DNA of 64,000 bases from Kappaphycus alvarezii (GCA_002205965.3 NADL03000641.1:310001-374000); one strand, 5' to 3'. Counted from the first letter of the stretch, positions 23,706-35,120 are shown. Program-made: numbers and translations. The notes: generated by a model not told the origin, from the letters alone.

Positions 23706-24250
23706 TAATGGAAGGCTCGCCCTTCCACTAGAGACGCGGCATAAAGTTTCGTCAGCGACTAAGCTGCGTACGGATTGAAGGCTGTGGCGTGGATACTGGC
23801 TTCTTGTTTACGCGGGATAGTTATGGATTAGACCAAAGATCCTTCAGTTGTGCGTTGTACAGGGCCGCGGAAATATCAAAGCGAAGAATCCAATGCCGCG
23901 AGGAGAAGAGGCTCTATCATTTTCATTGGAGATATAATTATGCAGAAAAGGTGTGGCCAGACCGAAGATTGCCAGAGGAGGCTCGAATATGAGATACATG
24001 AAAGGGGCGGCAGCTGTGGGATAAGTACTTTGGAGACAAAAGCAAATGATTCGCGATGAATTCGAAGTGGAATACCGAGCAGGAGCGCTCTGTCTGCACG
24101 TTACGATGGATAAGACGGACTGGTGGGGCCGCTGGGACGTGCTCTGTTAAATTAAAACTCCATCGCAAAGGGTGCGACAAGAGCGACAAACTGTCGCCTT
24201 TGGCAAAAACAAACTGCACGGCACCAAAGCTTGTAACCTTTTAATTCTCA
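23706..24250. other. intergenic; no gene seen
   Basis: Upstream region of the methyltransferase-like gene. Only short frames occur, and no motif cluster of the TACTGTA type was noticed. Confidence 0.4.
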
Positions 24251-24503
24251 CCTCATGGGGCTTCAAACTCAACATCTACGGGGTCCACGTTTGAAGCGAT
24301 GGATTTCCAGAGGCATGCCAATCCAATCCAACGCAACGCGTCCCACCCTTCCAAATCCACCCCCACCGAGCCATACACCTCCCAAACAAAGCATCACTAG
24401 ATTTTCCGCAAGCCATAATCGAGCAACCCCCCCCCTGTCGACATCCTACCTCTATCGTCCGTCGCACACCTATTCTAAGCGCCTTACCAACCGCTCCAAA
24501 TCA

Positions 24504-25480
24504 TCAACGGGACAGCAACTTTCCCCTCCGAAACAACGACTTTTTAAGCCTCCCCCCCGTACCCGCGGACGCCCCCCCAGCGCCTGAATAACTCTTACCT
24601 CTTTTCACTCTCTTCTCCCCCACAAACGGGTGCACATTTTCAGCGCCACTTCTGACACACGGGATAGCCAACTTTCCCGTCTCTGTCCAAACACGGCGGG
24701 TAGCAACATTGGCAGAGCTACTAGACAACAAGTCTGGTTTATGTCCCGAGATCTTTGTAACAGGAACTTGAGAATAAGCGAGGGAGCCATAGAGATTGCA
24801 ATTGGCCTGCCCCTCGTTAGCCGAGACCCTGACAGCCTCTATGGTACGACAGAAACGGCCCGTAGACAAGGGCGGGGGACGTACCGAAGCGGGCCTAGTG
24901 ACTGGTAATGGGGGCGGTGCGAGGATGGAAGGTGCGTCGAGTCGGACGGGTAGGTTGTTGTTGTTGTTGTGTTGGTTGGGACGTGGAGGTCGTCATCGGA
25001 GCTAGCAAAGGAGGAGGCGGAGTAACGATTGGAGTTGGGGTTTGGTTGACGGAGACTGGAGGGTCGTGTGCTGTAGGTACCCTCGGAGTAGACACGGTTG
25101 AAGATCTGGCGGTTGTGAAGGAGGGGTGGTTTGTGTTCGAGGATGCGCTCTGGGCGGGAGGCGATGGAGCGTTCTTGAGGGGGACGGAGTTGGAAGATGT
25201 CTCCGTCGTAGCGGTATCCGTTGTGGACAAAGTAGTTGAGGGTTGTCGGGGAGGTTGGGTCGTGATCGGGGTCGGGGTCTGGGTTGGAGAGGTCGGAGTG
25301 GTCGTCGAGATCGGAGGAGGAGTTTGAGGCAAAGTCAGTGGGGTGGATTTCGGGGGAGGAGGGAAAGTCGAGAGTTGGTGGGAGGGTGAGGGAGAGTGGG
25401 TTTGGGGAGGGGAGGGTGGAGCGGGTTGGGATGGGTTGTATGGTTGGTCGGGGAGTGACATGGTGGCGGGGAGAGAGGAA
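24504..25480 (-). CDS. hypothetical Ser/Pro/Asp-rich protein (uncertain frame)
   Basis: Not recognised. The best coding evidence is the minus frame 24839-25380, which has balanced charge and few low-complexity stretches: SSDLDDHSDLSNPDPD, LNYFVHNGYRYDGDIFQL, RPPQERSIASRPERILEH, IFNRVYSEGTYSTR, SSFASSDDDLHV. A poly-Thr run (six residues) follows. A plausible ATG (MSLPDQPYNPSQP, about 25462) lies in the neighbouring frame. A further minus frame (24504-24869) continues past the first stop with VRVSANEGQANCNLYGSLAY. If the single-base losses seen elsewhere in this island occurred here too, these could be one protein, but that is a guess. The upstream part, to 25920, is pyrimidine-rich low-complexity DNA and probably not coding. 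Confidence 0.35.
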
Positions 25481-25679
25481 AAAAGGGGAGGGAAAGGTGG
25501 GAATGTGAAGAAGAGGGAGGATAAAGTCAGGACGGTGAGGGGTGGTGAGGGGTAGGTAAGGGGTGTGAGGTTGTTGCAAGAGGAGAGGGGGTGAGTTGTA
25601 GGTGGTGTGTGGAAGGCAGTTGGTTGGATTAGGATTAGAGGGTGTCGGTGGGAGAGAAATTGTGTTGGGGTGAACAGGA

Positions 25680-25730
25680 TGGAGGGAGGGAGGGAGGAGG
25701 GAGGGAGGGATGGGATGGGATGGATTGATA
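25680..25730 (+). repeat. G-rich GGGA tract with quadruplex potential
   Basis: Nine or so runs of three Gs separated by A, AGGA or AT, in about 45 bases. It sits in a strongly purine-biased plus strand (about 24.9-25.9 kb). Confidence 0.6.
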
Positions 25731-25994
25731 ACGAGAGGATGATATGAACGTGTGCGGTGAGGGGCAATGCGGGGCATATTAACGGTAGTGTTATGAAGCG
25801 GGACGTTGACGGCTCGTCGACGGCTAGATGGCTCGGTGGCTCGGTGGCTCGATTGTTGCAATAGGTCAACAGAGGACAGTCGACAGCTGCAGTGCAGCTT
25901 TTGACAGGTGCGCATGAATAATTGAATAAATTTTGGCGTTTTGCGACTGTTTATGAAACACACATTGCAACTCGACTAGAAACGGATCGAATGA

Positions 25995-26210
25995 GCTCCA
26001 GTACAGTACAATGTACTAGACCATTGGAGGCCAGTAAAAATGCCGCGCCAACTGAGCCCGTAACGGTAGGATCAAGCGCATCATGAACCACTCTGCATTT
26101 CATTCAACACTCTTCAACAATTATATCCGTTACCATTCTACATTACAGTATTTCCACACTTTATTTACTGTAATGAACCTAAGTTCATCGTACAGTACAG
26201 TATTCCTAGT
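25995..26210. promoter_or_regulatory. TACAGTA motif cluster
   Basis: CCAGTACAGTACAATGTAC (about 26000), TTACAGTAT (26145), TTACTGTAAT (26167) and GTACAGTACAGTATT (about 26192). It lies 5' of the hypothetical minus-strand gene ending at 24504. The regulatory role is inferred from the same motif upstream of other genes. Confidence 0.35.
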
Positions 26211-26339
26211 AAATGCCACGGATTTTCAATTACTTTCTTCCTTTTTTTGAATATCGGCCCCTCACGAGTCTCAGTCTATTTATGAAATCATTACGTCATT
26301 GTGCTCTACACACACAACAGCTTTTTGATTCTTTTTTTA

Positions 26340-27300
26340 TTACTATCGGTTTTTTCCCGCCAGCCACTTCTTCCACCAAAAATGCAGCACAACTGCGTTA
26401 CTAGCCCAAACACATCTGCGGCGCCAGCAATCAAGCGCTCTTGTGCAGTGAGCCCAGTGACACTCATCACTACGGTACTTGTTCACTCTTCTCGCAAAAT
26501 GCCAACACCTGTCCTCTGCAAGCGCAAAATTCCCGATTCGGAGCAGTGGCTTGTACCTACATAAATCCAACTTGTAAAAAAATACAACTCGCTCTTTGTT
26601 TAAAAATTTAAACAGATCATTCAGCTCATTTAGACACTGCTCCACACTTACAACTGGTGCGTCATCTGTCCCCAAAACAGTCCACACTCTACACATAAAG
26701 TCCACAACTTCATGTCTGCAATTCCTCGTCCACCCGTCTATTCCCAACAAGTCCTAACATGTTTGCCGTCGCGAGATTGTCCCATCCAATTCCTTACTAC
26801 CCTACGCCCAAGCGCCCCTTTGAATTTAAACCCACCAAATCCATCTGCTGCGCGGCGCTTGTACTCGCACCCTAACCTACATGTCAATAATCTTCCCCCT
26901 TTGTAAACACTCCACGTTCCGCCTTTACCCCTGACCTCAGTCTCACTACGCACCACGTCATCAACGAAAATTTTCGCATGCGAGGCACTCTGGTCCACAT
27001 GGTCCGGATGTAAGCATGCAATGGGCGGCCAACGCAATGCTGCTGATGCCAGCACCGAATCACAGATTGGACTCCACTCAGTGCCACTGTCCCCGCCCAT
27101 TTTGCAACGGGTCTATTTTCTACCACCACACTCTGTAACACTGCACCGTTGAACGAATACCTGCAGGGCTTGTAGGGTATGTCCCTTCTCCCGCACTGCA
27201 TCGCAACCGCTCTCTACCTCTCAAAAACTCACACCAAAATACCCAAACATTCATTACAGTAAAGTGCTGTAATGTTTCCATTGTATACTTTAAAATTGAC
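26340..27300 (-). other. weak coding-like minus-strand frames; no gene called
   Basis: Frames at 26884-27201 (ATG start, MQCGRRDIPYKPCRY), 26738-27100 and 26343-26750 follow each other on the minus strand with plausible amino-acid composition but no recognisable domain. They could be one short hypothetical gene with frame errors, or chance. They lie downstream of rsmH on the same strand. Confidence 0.2.
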
Positions 27301-27630
27301 AAGACTGCAAAAAAAACATCTGTTTGGCTTGGCTCGCCTCAACCTTTTCCACCCGTTTCTCTCCCCGAGCAATGGTGCCTTGCTCTCCCCGCCAGAGTGC
27401 CACAGTTAAACAGTCACCGCATGCCACGTCAATCCTCACTGAAAATGACCGCTTCACCATGTGCCACATTGTGGTTCTTCGCCTAAACACAACAAAACGG
27501 CCACATCTTATGCATCAACCCCGCCACACTGCCTACCTCGCAAGCGTCTCTATCGCCAGCACAGCAAACGCTCTTTACACCCCGTACACCTCTCAACCCT
27601 TGAAACCACTCTACCAACCCCACCCACACT

Positions 27631-28714
27631 TTACGCACTCTCCTTAAACTTTGCATACTTGTTAACTTTCCGTCCCCAAGGTTCCTCCTCCCTCCCCAGC
27701 TTCTGCACCACCCTCAACTTTGCACTCCGGCATCTCACATTCGCCTGCACTTCCCCATCCCCAGCCACAATCGGTTTCTTATTCAAAATCCCCACCCCAC
27801 CCTTCCTCATCGCCCACCCCCTAAAACACCGCTTCACAACACGGTCCTCCAAAGAATGAAAGCTAATCACCCCAAATCTCCCCCCTCCCTCAACAACTCC
27901 AACACCACAGGCAACCCAATCTCCAAAGCCTGCAACTCTGAATTCACCGCCATTCTCAACGCCTGAAACACCAGCGTCGCAGGATGCACTCCCGTTTTCT
28001 TCCGCCATCCCTTCACCCCGACCACCGCATCCGCCAATTCCGCCGTACTTTCAAACGCCCCGACACTCTCCCTCCGTTTGACCAACGCACGTGCAATACG
28101 CATCCCATCCCTCTCTTCCCCATATTCACGGAAGATTCTCCCCAGCGTTGCCACGCTCGCATGGTTCACGATATGCGCCGCGGACACGGTGTCCATACAC
28201 GATGCACTAGGATCCATCCGCATGTCCAACGGACCGTCGCGTAGAAAGCTGAAGCCTCTTTGTGCCGTATCCAACTGCATGGAAGAGACACCTGCATCTA
28301 ACATTGCGGCGTCGATGCAGTGCGGATGGATGGAATGACGTTGTAACAAGGCCGGGAGTTGACGAAAGTCGCCATGGATGAACGTGACGTTAGGGAATGG
28401 GGAGAGGGTTGTTCTAGCGATTGCCAGCGCGTGCGGGTCTTTATCGACGGCGATGTAATGAGTGATGGGCAGATGTGAGAGGAGATGGTGCGCGTGGCCG
28501 CCCGCGCCCACGGTGAGGTCGAGGAAGGTGTGGATGGGGTACGGGGTTGGGAAAAGGAGTTTAGGAGGGGGGTGAGGAGTACAGGCGTGTGTGGCAGTGC
28601 CAGAGGTGGGGAGAGCGTGCAGACGGTGTGGTGATGGGGGCGGAGGCTGTGGGGGCGGCGGACGTGGGGGCGTGCCAGTGGTCGCAACGGAGGAATGAAG
28701 GCGCTGCGCTTCAT
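27631..28714 (-). CDS. rsmH: 16S rRNA (cytosine-N4)-methyltransferase, RsmH/MraW family, organellar
   Basis: RsmH transfers a methyl group from SAM to N4 of cytosine 1402 (E. coli numbering) in small-subunit rRNA. A eukaryotic copy would act in plastid or mitochondrion. Start ATG at 28714 gives a basic, Ser/Pro-rich leader ([20 protein letters not shown]) that looks like an organelle transit peptide. Motifs in order: [22 protein letters not shown] (SAM loop), [92 protein letters not shown]. About 360 residues, slightly longer than bacterial RsmH because of the leader. Two frame changes are needed, each explained by one missing base: a G6 run at 27880-27885 (plus-strand C6) and a short C run near 28535. 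All signature motifs are intact, so sequence error is likelier than decay. It is divergent from the DUF2301 gene at 29427. Confidence 0.9.
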
Positions 28715-28845
28715 ACGAGTGAGGAGAAGCGGTGGTCTGCGCTGATGCTCGCCTTGGACAAGGTGTGTAGAAGAGGACTTTGTACCTGCAGAGTATTGAT
28801 CTTGTCTGAAAAGTGGAGAACAAGAGGCAACTAGCTCTACACTAC

Positions 28846-29030
28846 TACTGTACTGTACATGTACTGTACTGTACACATAGTACAGTATCACCATGTACTG
28901 TACACATACAGTAGTACAGTATCACCAGGGGACATAAGATCTGAAAACCGTACAGCTTACAGTAATTTATAAAGAGTCTTGGTACTGTGACATTACAGTA
29001 TTGTACAGTATTGAAGAATAAAGTACAGTT
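28846..29030. promoter_or_regulatory. TACTGTA/TACAGTA cluster between divergent genes
   Basis: At least nine overlapping half-sites: TACTGTACTGTACATG, TACTGTACTGTACACA, TAGTACAGTATC, GTACTGTACACATACAG, TAGTACAGTATC, TTACAGTAA, GTACTGTG, TTACAGTATTGTACAGTATTG, AGTACAGTT. The cluster lies 130-320 bp upstream of rsmH (minus) and about 400-580 bp upstream of the DUF2301 gene (plus), so it may serve both. Confidence 0.45.
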
Positions 29031-29426
29031 CGTTCCGACTGTAAGGAGGGTAAATACACGAGTTGAGATATTTTATTGGCACAACATCCAATCAGCTGTG
29101 GTCATTGCTCAAAACCCCTTTTGCATCTCATCCTCTTTCAGCACTTGGATGCCCTTTCAGAATGAAATGAACCCTGTCCATGTCGTGTCCATCACCTACA
29201 TCTCCCCCACCCACTGTCTTACTGAATTTGTCACTGCCCTACGTAAAACACCATCTACCCCGCAACTCTTTCCAAAATCTTTTCAAAAGCCGCCTGGCGC
29301 TTCTCAAACTCTGCAACAGACCACTTGAGCCGGCCTTGAACCAGCCAAGGGCACCCGATCCGCTTCAACATCCGCTTCAAACCTAACCAACCTCCCCGCT
29401 CCGCATCACGCCCCAGTACCTCCGCC

Positions 29427-30259
29427 ATGTACCCCGCCTTTCTCCCCTGCGCCCCATTGACAGCGCCCTCCAAGTCACCCATCCGGAGTTCCACCTTCCA
29501 TCTCTCCCGCTCTCCCACCACATCGCCGCTCCCCACAATCTCCCATCCCCCCCGCTCCATCCTCCCTCACCATTACCCGCCCCCCCCACGCATGTCCCTC
29601 TCCTCTGACACCGCAACCAACAAAATCCTACAAGGTCCTCTCGACGGCCGCTACGGCCCATGGTATTTTCGTCAATCCGATGCTAATGACGTCCTCACTT
29701 ACCGTCTCTCCCTTGGCGCCATGGCTCTCACCACCACCTCCTCACTCGCCCTCGCCCTCACAAACCACACCGCCCCGCTCCTTCATGATTCGCTATACTT
29801 TGCCACCCTTGCTTTCTTCGGCCTGGCACTCAACAAGATCCACATTTATATGAAACCGATGCATGATCTGCTCAAGACACTCTGGTTACTGGGCTTACTC
29901 GGCTCGCTTGCCCTCTCTGTCTCGCCTCTAACCGGTGCTCAGGGTCTTGTACACGCTATAATGTCTCATCCCGCCCTTCTCCTCGCCTCCGGTTGGTGGT
30001 TTGTCGCGTTGACTGGCTTGTTTGTCAAGGAGGCTGCATGTTTTGGCAGACTTGAGGCCATCGCCCTTATCGCTCTGGTCCCGGCCTTGACGGGGGCCAT
30101 TTTATAAGCCTTTTGTCACATGAGGCAGAGGTATATGGTGCTGCGCTGTTTTCTGCCGTGTTTATCTTCTTTTCTATCCGCAAGTTGCTGCAGGATACAC
30201 TCGATGATGTTGGGGACATGAGCGTGTTTGAGCACCTTGCGAAAGGCGGCGAGTTGTGA
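29427..30259 (+). CDS. DUF2301 family integral membrane protein, probably plastid
   Basis: DUF2301 proteins are small multi-pass membrane proteins of cyanobacteria and plastid-bearing eukaryotes with no known function. ATG at 29427 opens a Ser/Pro/Thr-rich leader of about 55 residues (a likely plastid transit peptide; the next ATG is at 29592). The mature part starts with GPLDGRYGPWYFRQSDANDVLTYR, then about six hydrophobic helices, with landmarks NKIHIYMKPMH, ALTGLFVKEAACFGRLEA and LVPALTG. In-frame reading stops at 30108, but adding one G to the G5 run at 30092-30096 continues as GGHFISLLSHEAEVYGAAL, a further helix, and a natural end DMSVFEHLAKGGEL at 30259, about 277 residues. The family call rests on the KEAxCFxRLE box and helix pattern from memory. 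It diverges from rsmH across a shared motif-rich region. Confidence 0.78.
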
Positions 30260-31047
30260 AGAGTACCTGTTTGGCGATGTGGACTCGCTCGCTGTACGGT
30301 GCGATCCATTGTGTGTGGGGAGCGCTCAAGTGCGCCAGGCGTGTGGGTAGTGGTAATGGAGAAAGAATGCATAGGGGATCAGGTATTGAATATTGAGCAG
30401 TAAGAAACGCAGGACTTTGAAGAAGGCATGCGAGGCCTTGACAGGGAGTATCTCTCGCGCAGTGGGTAGGGCGCAGTAGGGAAACGCGAGATCTACGTTG
30501 TATAGGTTGAGTTTGGGAAGCGTACTGTGAAAAGGGCGTGAACCAGTGCGTGATGCCTTGTAATAGTAGCTGCAAAACAGGGATGGGTGTAAACTTGCAT
30601 TTTAGAGAAGGGTGAAGGGCCATATCAAATCTCATATGCAAATTCCAAACGTATCAACCACCATCGATTACTCTCAACCCGACCGTTGGACACACTTGCA
30701 TGCCCTCTTGTATGACGGGCAAAACACGGGACGCGTACACATTACGCGGCCACAGGGCCATGCCGCGAATACAAAACAAGAAGAGCACACAAACCGAAAC
30801 AAGAAACGACAGGCTACTGCTCAGCATCCCGCGATTGAAGATCAACGCAATCACACAACAGCTAGTCCCACCGGATCATAGTGCTGTCAAGGCGAGTCCA
30901 GCAAACGGAGTCGTTTAAGAAAAACACTCTCTACAGCAGCGTGCAACACACAGGACGCACTTATCGGAGAGGAAGCAAGAAGAGGATGGGTGCACAAGGC
31001 CAATAACCGGGAGACCGAGGGGCGGCGGATAGGCGTCATGGTGCAAA
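30260..31047. other. intergenic between tail-to-tail genes; no gene seen
   Basis: The 3' regions of the DUF2301 gene and MPV17. Only short frames (for example 30612-30881 plus) without a recognisable domain. No motif cluster. Confidence 0.5.
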
Positions 31048-31818
31048 TTACGTGGACTTGTCCTTACCCGAGGCCTGCATGGTGGAGAGAAAGGCGTTGT
31101 AGCCGACCTGAATCGTATTAATATACAAGATGCGCTGCGAGGATGGGATAAAACGAAAGTTGATCACATGCGCCAAGGGCCAGCTACACGCGGCAACACG
31201 CACAATTCACAAACAAAACAACAAGTTACCAAAGTCAGTGCCCCAGACAAGGCGCGGTCGTCAGCGCGGCCCATGAAACAAGCGCGACAACTTACACCGT
31301 CCAATTGACCTTCATGGTGGGCCACAATTTTTCGGTAACCTCGCCTGCAATTTCATCGGGTTTGCCATCCATAATCTTCATACTTCCAAAAAACACGGAT
31401 GTAAAGATGGGTGCCCAAAGGACCTGATCGATAGCAGTTTTTGTGGCGACTGCGGCGGCGCTTTTCGGCGCGGCGGTCATGACGGTACGATCCAAGAACC
31501 CGTACCAATAATGGCCGATTGGGCCATGCAAGGCGAGGCCAAAGGCGCCCATTTTTGCGGTTCGTTTCGCATCCCATTGTTTACCTTTTGAGATTTCGGG
31601 GGCTTGTGCGACGAGATCGCCGAGTACGAAACCGGTGAGGGACTTTAACAAGGGTGAAGGTGCAGGTGGGGGAGGAATGGGGGGGGTTAGTGGGATGGTT
31701 GTGATGGAGGGCGGGAGGTTGGGGACGGGTGGGGGGGAGCAGCGCTTACGGTCATAGTCTTTGTTTGAAGCGGCTTGGCCGCGAGTGCGGCGTTGTAGCG
31801 GGCCCAGATGCCGGACAT
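31048..31818 (-). CDS. MPV17: Mpv17/PMP22 family membrane protein, three exons
   Basis: Small four-helix proteins of the mitochondrial inner or peroxisomal membrane, thought to form channels. Exons on the minus strand: 31818-31750, 31642-31296 and 31183-31048. Exon 1 begins with ATG and reads MSGIWARYNAALAAKPLQTK. Exon 2 opens SLTGFVLGDLVAQ (the family's GD..Q) and holds GPIGHYWYGFLDR, a family signature, then DQVLWAPIF and WPTMKVNWT. Exon 3 gives VWPLAHVINFRFIPSSQRI, the conserved W..W....NF..vP..R motif, ending QASGKDKST. Introns start GTAAGC and GTAAGT and end AAAG and GTAG, 107 and 112 bp long. The protein is 183 residues, the normal size, with no defect. The 5' side carries the TACAGTA cluster from 32011. 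Exact substrate and organelle cannot be told from sequence. Confidence 0.93.
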
Positions 31819-32010
31819 TGTGGAGGGTTTGGTGTGATGGGTGGGTTTGGGGTTGGTGAGGGAGGTTGGGCGGGAGGATTGGGGCTGGTGGGGGCTGCGA
31901 GGTTGGTCGGTGGGAGGTATCGGGTGGTGGATGATAAGGTTGTGGCTTGCAGATGAGGTTTACTTGGCACTTGGCAAAGTGATGGGTGATCTTTGGTTCT
32001 TGCCGTGGTT

Positions 32011-32280
32011 GTACAGTACTGTGGTTGTACAGTACAGTACAATATGCGCTGTACAGTACAGTAGCGGTGCAGTACAGCCGAGTACAGTAGTAGGGCAGGA
32101 CTGAATCGATTGATTTGAGGGGTGGGTGTCAGGACCGTAGACTATAGAAGAAAAAGAACGTTGCAAAACGAGACAGTTTGGGGGGCACCATGGAGATCGG
32201 CTCTTCTACTGTACAGTACTGTGCAACTGCTGCTGCCAGACAGTGATGCCCCCTGTATAGCGCACTAGTACAGTACAGTA
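32011..32280. promoter_or_regulatory. TACTGTACAGTA cluster upstream of MPV17
   Basis: Repeated GTACAGTAC units at 32011-32095 (GTACAGTACTGTGG, GTACAGTACAGTAC, TGTACAGTACAGTAG, GAGTACAGTAG), one full 12-base palindrome at 32207-32218, and GTACAGTACAGTATT at about 32270. It starts about 190 bp upstream of the MPV17 start. Confidence 0.45.
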
Positions 32281-32289
32281 TTACAAGAT

Positions 32290-33090
32290 GCAAGTGGATC
32301 GTAAAACAAAAACGGCCAATACCCTATGGCAAATGTCGAGGCTGGTGGCTATGGTATGCGTGACCGAATGGAAGGTGCAGCGCTTGTGACGGTTCGCAGA
32401 CGAACCGACGCAATGTGTGAATGAGAACATTTCGTTGGTTGAGTCTTGGCCGTTTGAAAGAGTGCGGCACAACGAGCTTGATATCACTGGTTGATTCCTC
32501 ACGAGTCTGAATTTCTGAAACTTTTGACGGTAAGTCGGAGTGAGAGGACTGTGTTTGTGCAAAAACGTTCGAATTACGATCAAGCACTTGGCGGTACAAG
32601 ATTGGTTGGAAAGGAAGAGAGGGTTTTGAGCTCCAATTTATTGAATACTGTAAATAATTGTTGTTCTAGCTACCAGCCATGCTCTCAGTAATTGTCCAGA
32701 GTGCCCGAAATATGATCAACGCAACGTGCACACTTGTACACGAATTACACCGCTTTCCTGCAATCTTCAACAAAATCTACTCGTACTGTAGGAGGTTACC
32801 CTCAGGTTACCCTCACCTCTTGCCGGCCGCCGTCAGCAGACATTCTTTCTGTCATCACTTCACAAAGTCGATCAAACTGCAGCTGGAAAATGGACAAAGA
32901 GAAAAAGAAACTTATTTCAGAGATAAAAAAAAAAATTGCAAAGGTCGTAAGCAGCGTAAAGTCCGGTTGATCCGAGTTGTCCGTAGATATCAATGGCGAT
33001 GGGTAAAGGGTCACTACGGTACATACGGTATGTATGCTACCCTCGGCATGACACGGTATCCCTTCTCTTTCCGCCGTTCGGCCAAGGTTG
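32290..33090. other. intergenic; no supported gene
   Basis: Short frames on both strands overlap, and none shows a domain. A 10-A run occurs at about 32925. Confidence 0.4.
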
Positions 33091-33095
33091 GACAG

Positions 33096-33520
33096 TACTG
33101 TACAGTACAGTACTATGGAATGTCCACAGCGAAAGATAACACACTACTGTACAGTATGATACAGCTGTACGAGGGAAAGGAGAAAACTCGAAATATAATC
33201 GTTTTCATTATAATTTTCCGGCTACGAGATCTGCACAATGAAAGTAGAGTACAGTAGTAATATTTAGTGCTACCCCGTCGAGAACATGGACGATGGCACT
33301 ATACTGAGGAAAGCCTTGTACAGTATCAAACTGTTGCGCATTGGATCAGCAGTGCATGCCTCGCGAATTGGCGGTGTTGATTCTCGAGATTCCCAAAGAT
33401 TATTAAAAAGTCGAATGTTAAAATTGCATCCATAGCACTATTTCTTGGCCTATACAATATGATCGCGCCGTAAACCTCCTCACTACAGAAACAAAGTACG
33501 GAACAGTACAGTCCCAGGGC
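33096..33520. promoter_or_regulatory. TACTGTACAGTA cluster upstream of KMO
   Basis: Two exact copies of the palindrome (33096-33107 and 33145-33156) plus GATACAGCTG, GAGTACAGTAG (33247), TTGTACAGTATC (about 33317) and GGAACAGTACAGTCC (about 33502). It lies 180-600 bp upstream of the KMO start. Confidence 0.45.
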
Positions 33521-33699
33521 AAAATGGTATCCTGTCCCGAATTTATTTCAACCCAAACTGGATCATACTGTGCGAAAATTTTGATCTATCCGAATCCACC
33601 CAAGTTCGTACCTCTTCCCCACCCCCCGAGTGCTACATCAACTCCAACCCCTCCCCCGACCTCAACACTCCCCAACATCCCATCTCTCCTCCAAACACC

Positions 33700-35120
33700 A
33701 TGACCTCATCTACCCAAACCCCCGATCCCGACGTCATCATCATAGGCGCCGGCCCTGCCGGCTGCCTCCTCGCCCTCCTCCTCTGCGACACCGCCAATTC
33801 CATCCACATCTACGACTACCGTCCCGACCCCCGTCTCCCCCCCCCACAACCCACCAATCAACCCCCCGTTCCATCAACCTCGCCCTCTCCACCCGCGGCC
33901 TCACCGCCCTCTCCGCCGCCTCCCTCGCAGATCTCGTCGTCGCCGCCGCAATCCCCATGCACGGCCGCTGCATTCACACACCTCATCAGCCGCTTCACTA
34001 CCATCCTTACGGTCAGCAAGGCCAACATTTACATAGCGTATCCCGCGATAGGTTGAACCGCCTGCTACTTGAGCACTGTGCAAAACGTCAGGAAATTACC
34101 CTCCGTTTCAGCACCCGTTGTCTTGATGTTGACCTTGATGCCCCGTCCGTAACCCTCCAGTCCGTCGATCATACCGCCGGTTCGAGTACCCGTTCCGATG
34201 AGCATGCCGCATCTTCTACTGCCCGCGTTGTGCGTGCCAAGTTGGTCGTCGGTGCCGACGGCGCTTACTCGCGCGTTCGCGCATGCATGATGCGTCGTGC
34301 CCGCTTTGACTTTTCGCAGACTTATGTCAAGGCCGTTTATAAGGAGCTTAGTATGACCGTTAGTGACGATCAGGCAAAAAAGTTTCCGTCCGAGTGGCTC
34401 CATATTTGGCCTCGTCATCGCTTTATGCTGATTGCGTTGCCTAATCACGGAGGGCAATTTACGTGTACTTTGTTTATGGATAAGGACGATATGGACCGTT
34501 TGCAGACGCGTGACCAGATCGAGTCGTTTTTCTCAAAGCATTTTCCGGATGTCCTCGACGTTATGCCTTGCTTGGTCGACGATTTTCAACACGCTCCGGC
34601 CCCGCCGTTGTTGACTGTTAAATGTAAGCCGTACAATTATGAGGGGAATGTCGTCTTGGTGGGAGACGCTGCACATGCTATTGTGCCATTTTATGGCCAG
34701 GGTTGTAATGCGGCCTTTGAGGATTGTCGTCTCTTGGCGGACAAGATTCGAGCGGTTGGTTGGGGCGATTTACAACGAGCTTTGACAGAGTATTCTCAAC
34801 AGAGAAAGGTTAACGCCGATGCCATAGCCGATTTGGCTATCGACCACTACGAGGATATGTCGTCCCGATCAGCGAAACCGTACTTTGTGTTGCGCAGGAG
34901 GCTCGAGATTATGCTCAACCGCTTTTTCCCGCAGTCATTCCTCCCGCTTTACACTATGGTTTCTTTCTCAAATATCCCCTATGCCGAAGCTGTGCAGAAA
35001 GCTCTCGAACAGGACCGCCGAATTTCAGCATTCCTAGCCACACTGGGTATCGCCACTCTTTCGGCCACCGCTCTGGCAGCTGGGCGCGCCAAGTGGGCTC
35101 GGTTGACGGCAAGAAACTGA
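33700..35120 (+). CDS. KMO: kynurenine 3-monooxygenase
   Basis: A flavin enzyme that hydroxylates L-kynurenine to 3-hydroxykynurenine with NADPH and O2, on the way from tryptophan to quinolinate and NAD; usually anchored in the mitochondrial outer membrane. ATG at 33700. FAD-binding fold DVIIIGAGPAGCLLALLL near the N-terminus; then RSINLALSTRGL, PMHGRCIH, VSRDRLNRLLLE, GADGAYSRVR (the second FAD motif), HIWPRHRFMLIALPN, FTCTLFM, and VVLVGDAAHAIVPFYGQGCNAAFEDC (the DG-type FAD site). The region after it, ADAIADLAIDHYEDM and LPLYTMVSFSNIPY, is specific to KMO among UbiH-like hydroxylases. A C-terminal hydrophobic helix (FLATLGIATLSATALAAG) fits a membrane anchor. About 473 residues, normal. One frame change, one C missing from the run at 33862-33867 before RSINLAL, probably a sequence error. 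Convergent with SEC1. Confidence 0.93.

Noticed and set aside
24255-24587. 110-codon plus frame with ATG, Pro/Ser/Arg-rich
   Set aside because: Composition follows from a C-rich strand; no domain and conflicts with minus-strand candidates.
24895-25869. 324-codon Pro/Thr/Ser-only minus frame
   Set aside because: Almost no charged residues; looks like a shadow of pyrimidine-rich DNA. The overlapping frame 24839-25380 has better composition.
28298-28894. A separate gene on the second rsmH frame
   Set aside because: Its [11 protein letters not shown] is the missing N-terminal motif of RsmH, so it is part of the same gene across a one-base break.
32679-33257. 192-codon plus frame
   Set aside because: Runs through the TACTGTACAGTA cluster and an A-run; looks like chance in the KMO upstream region.
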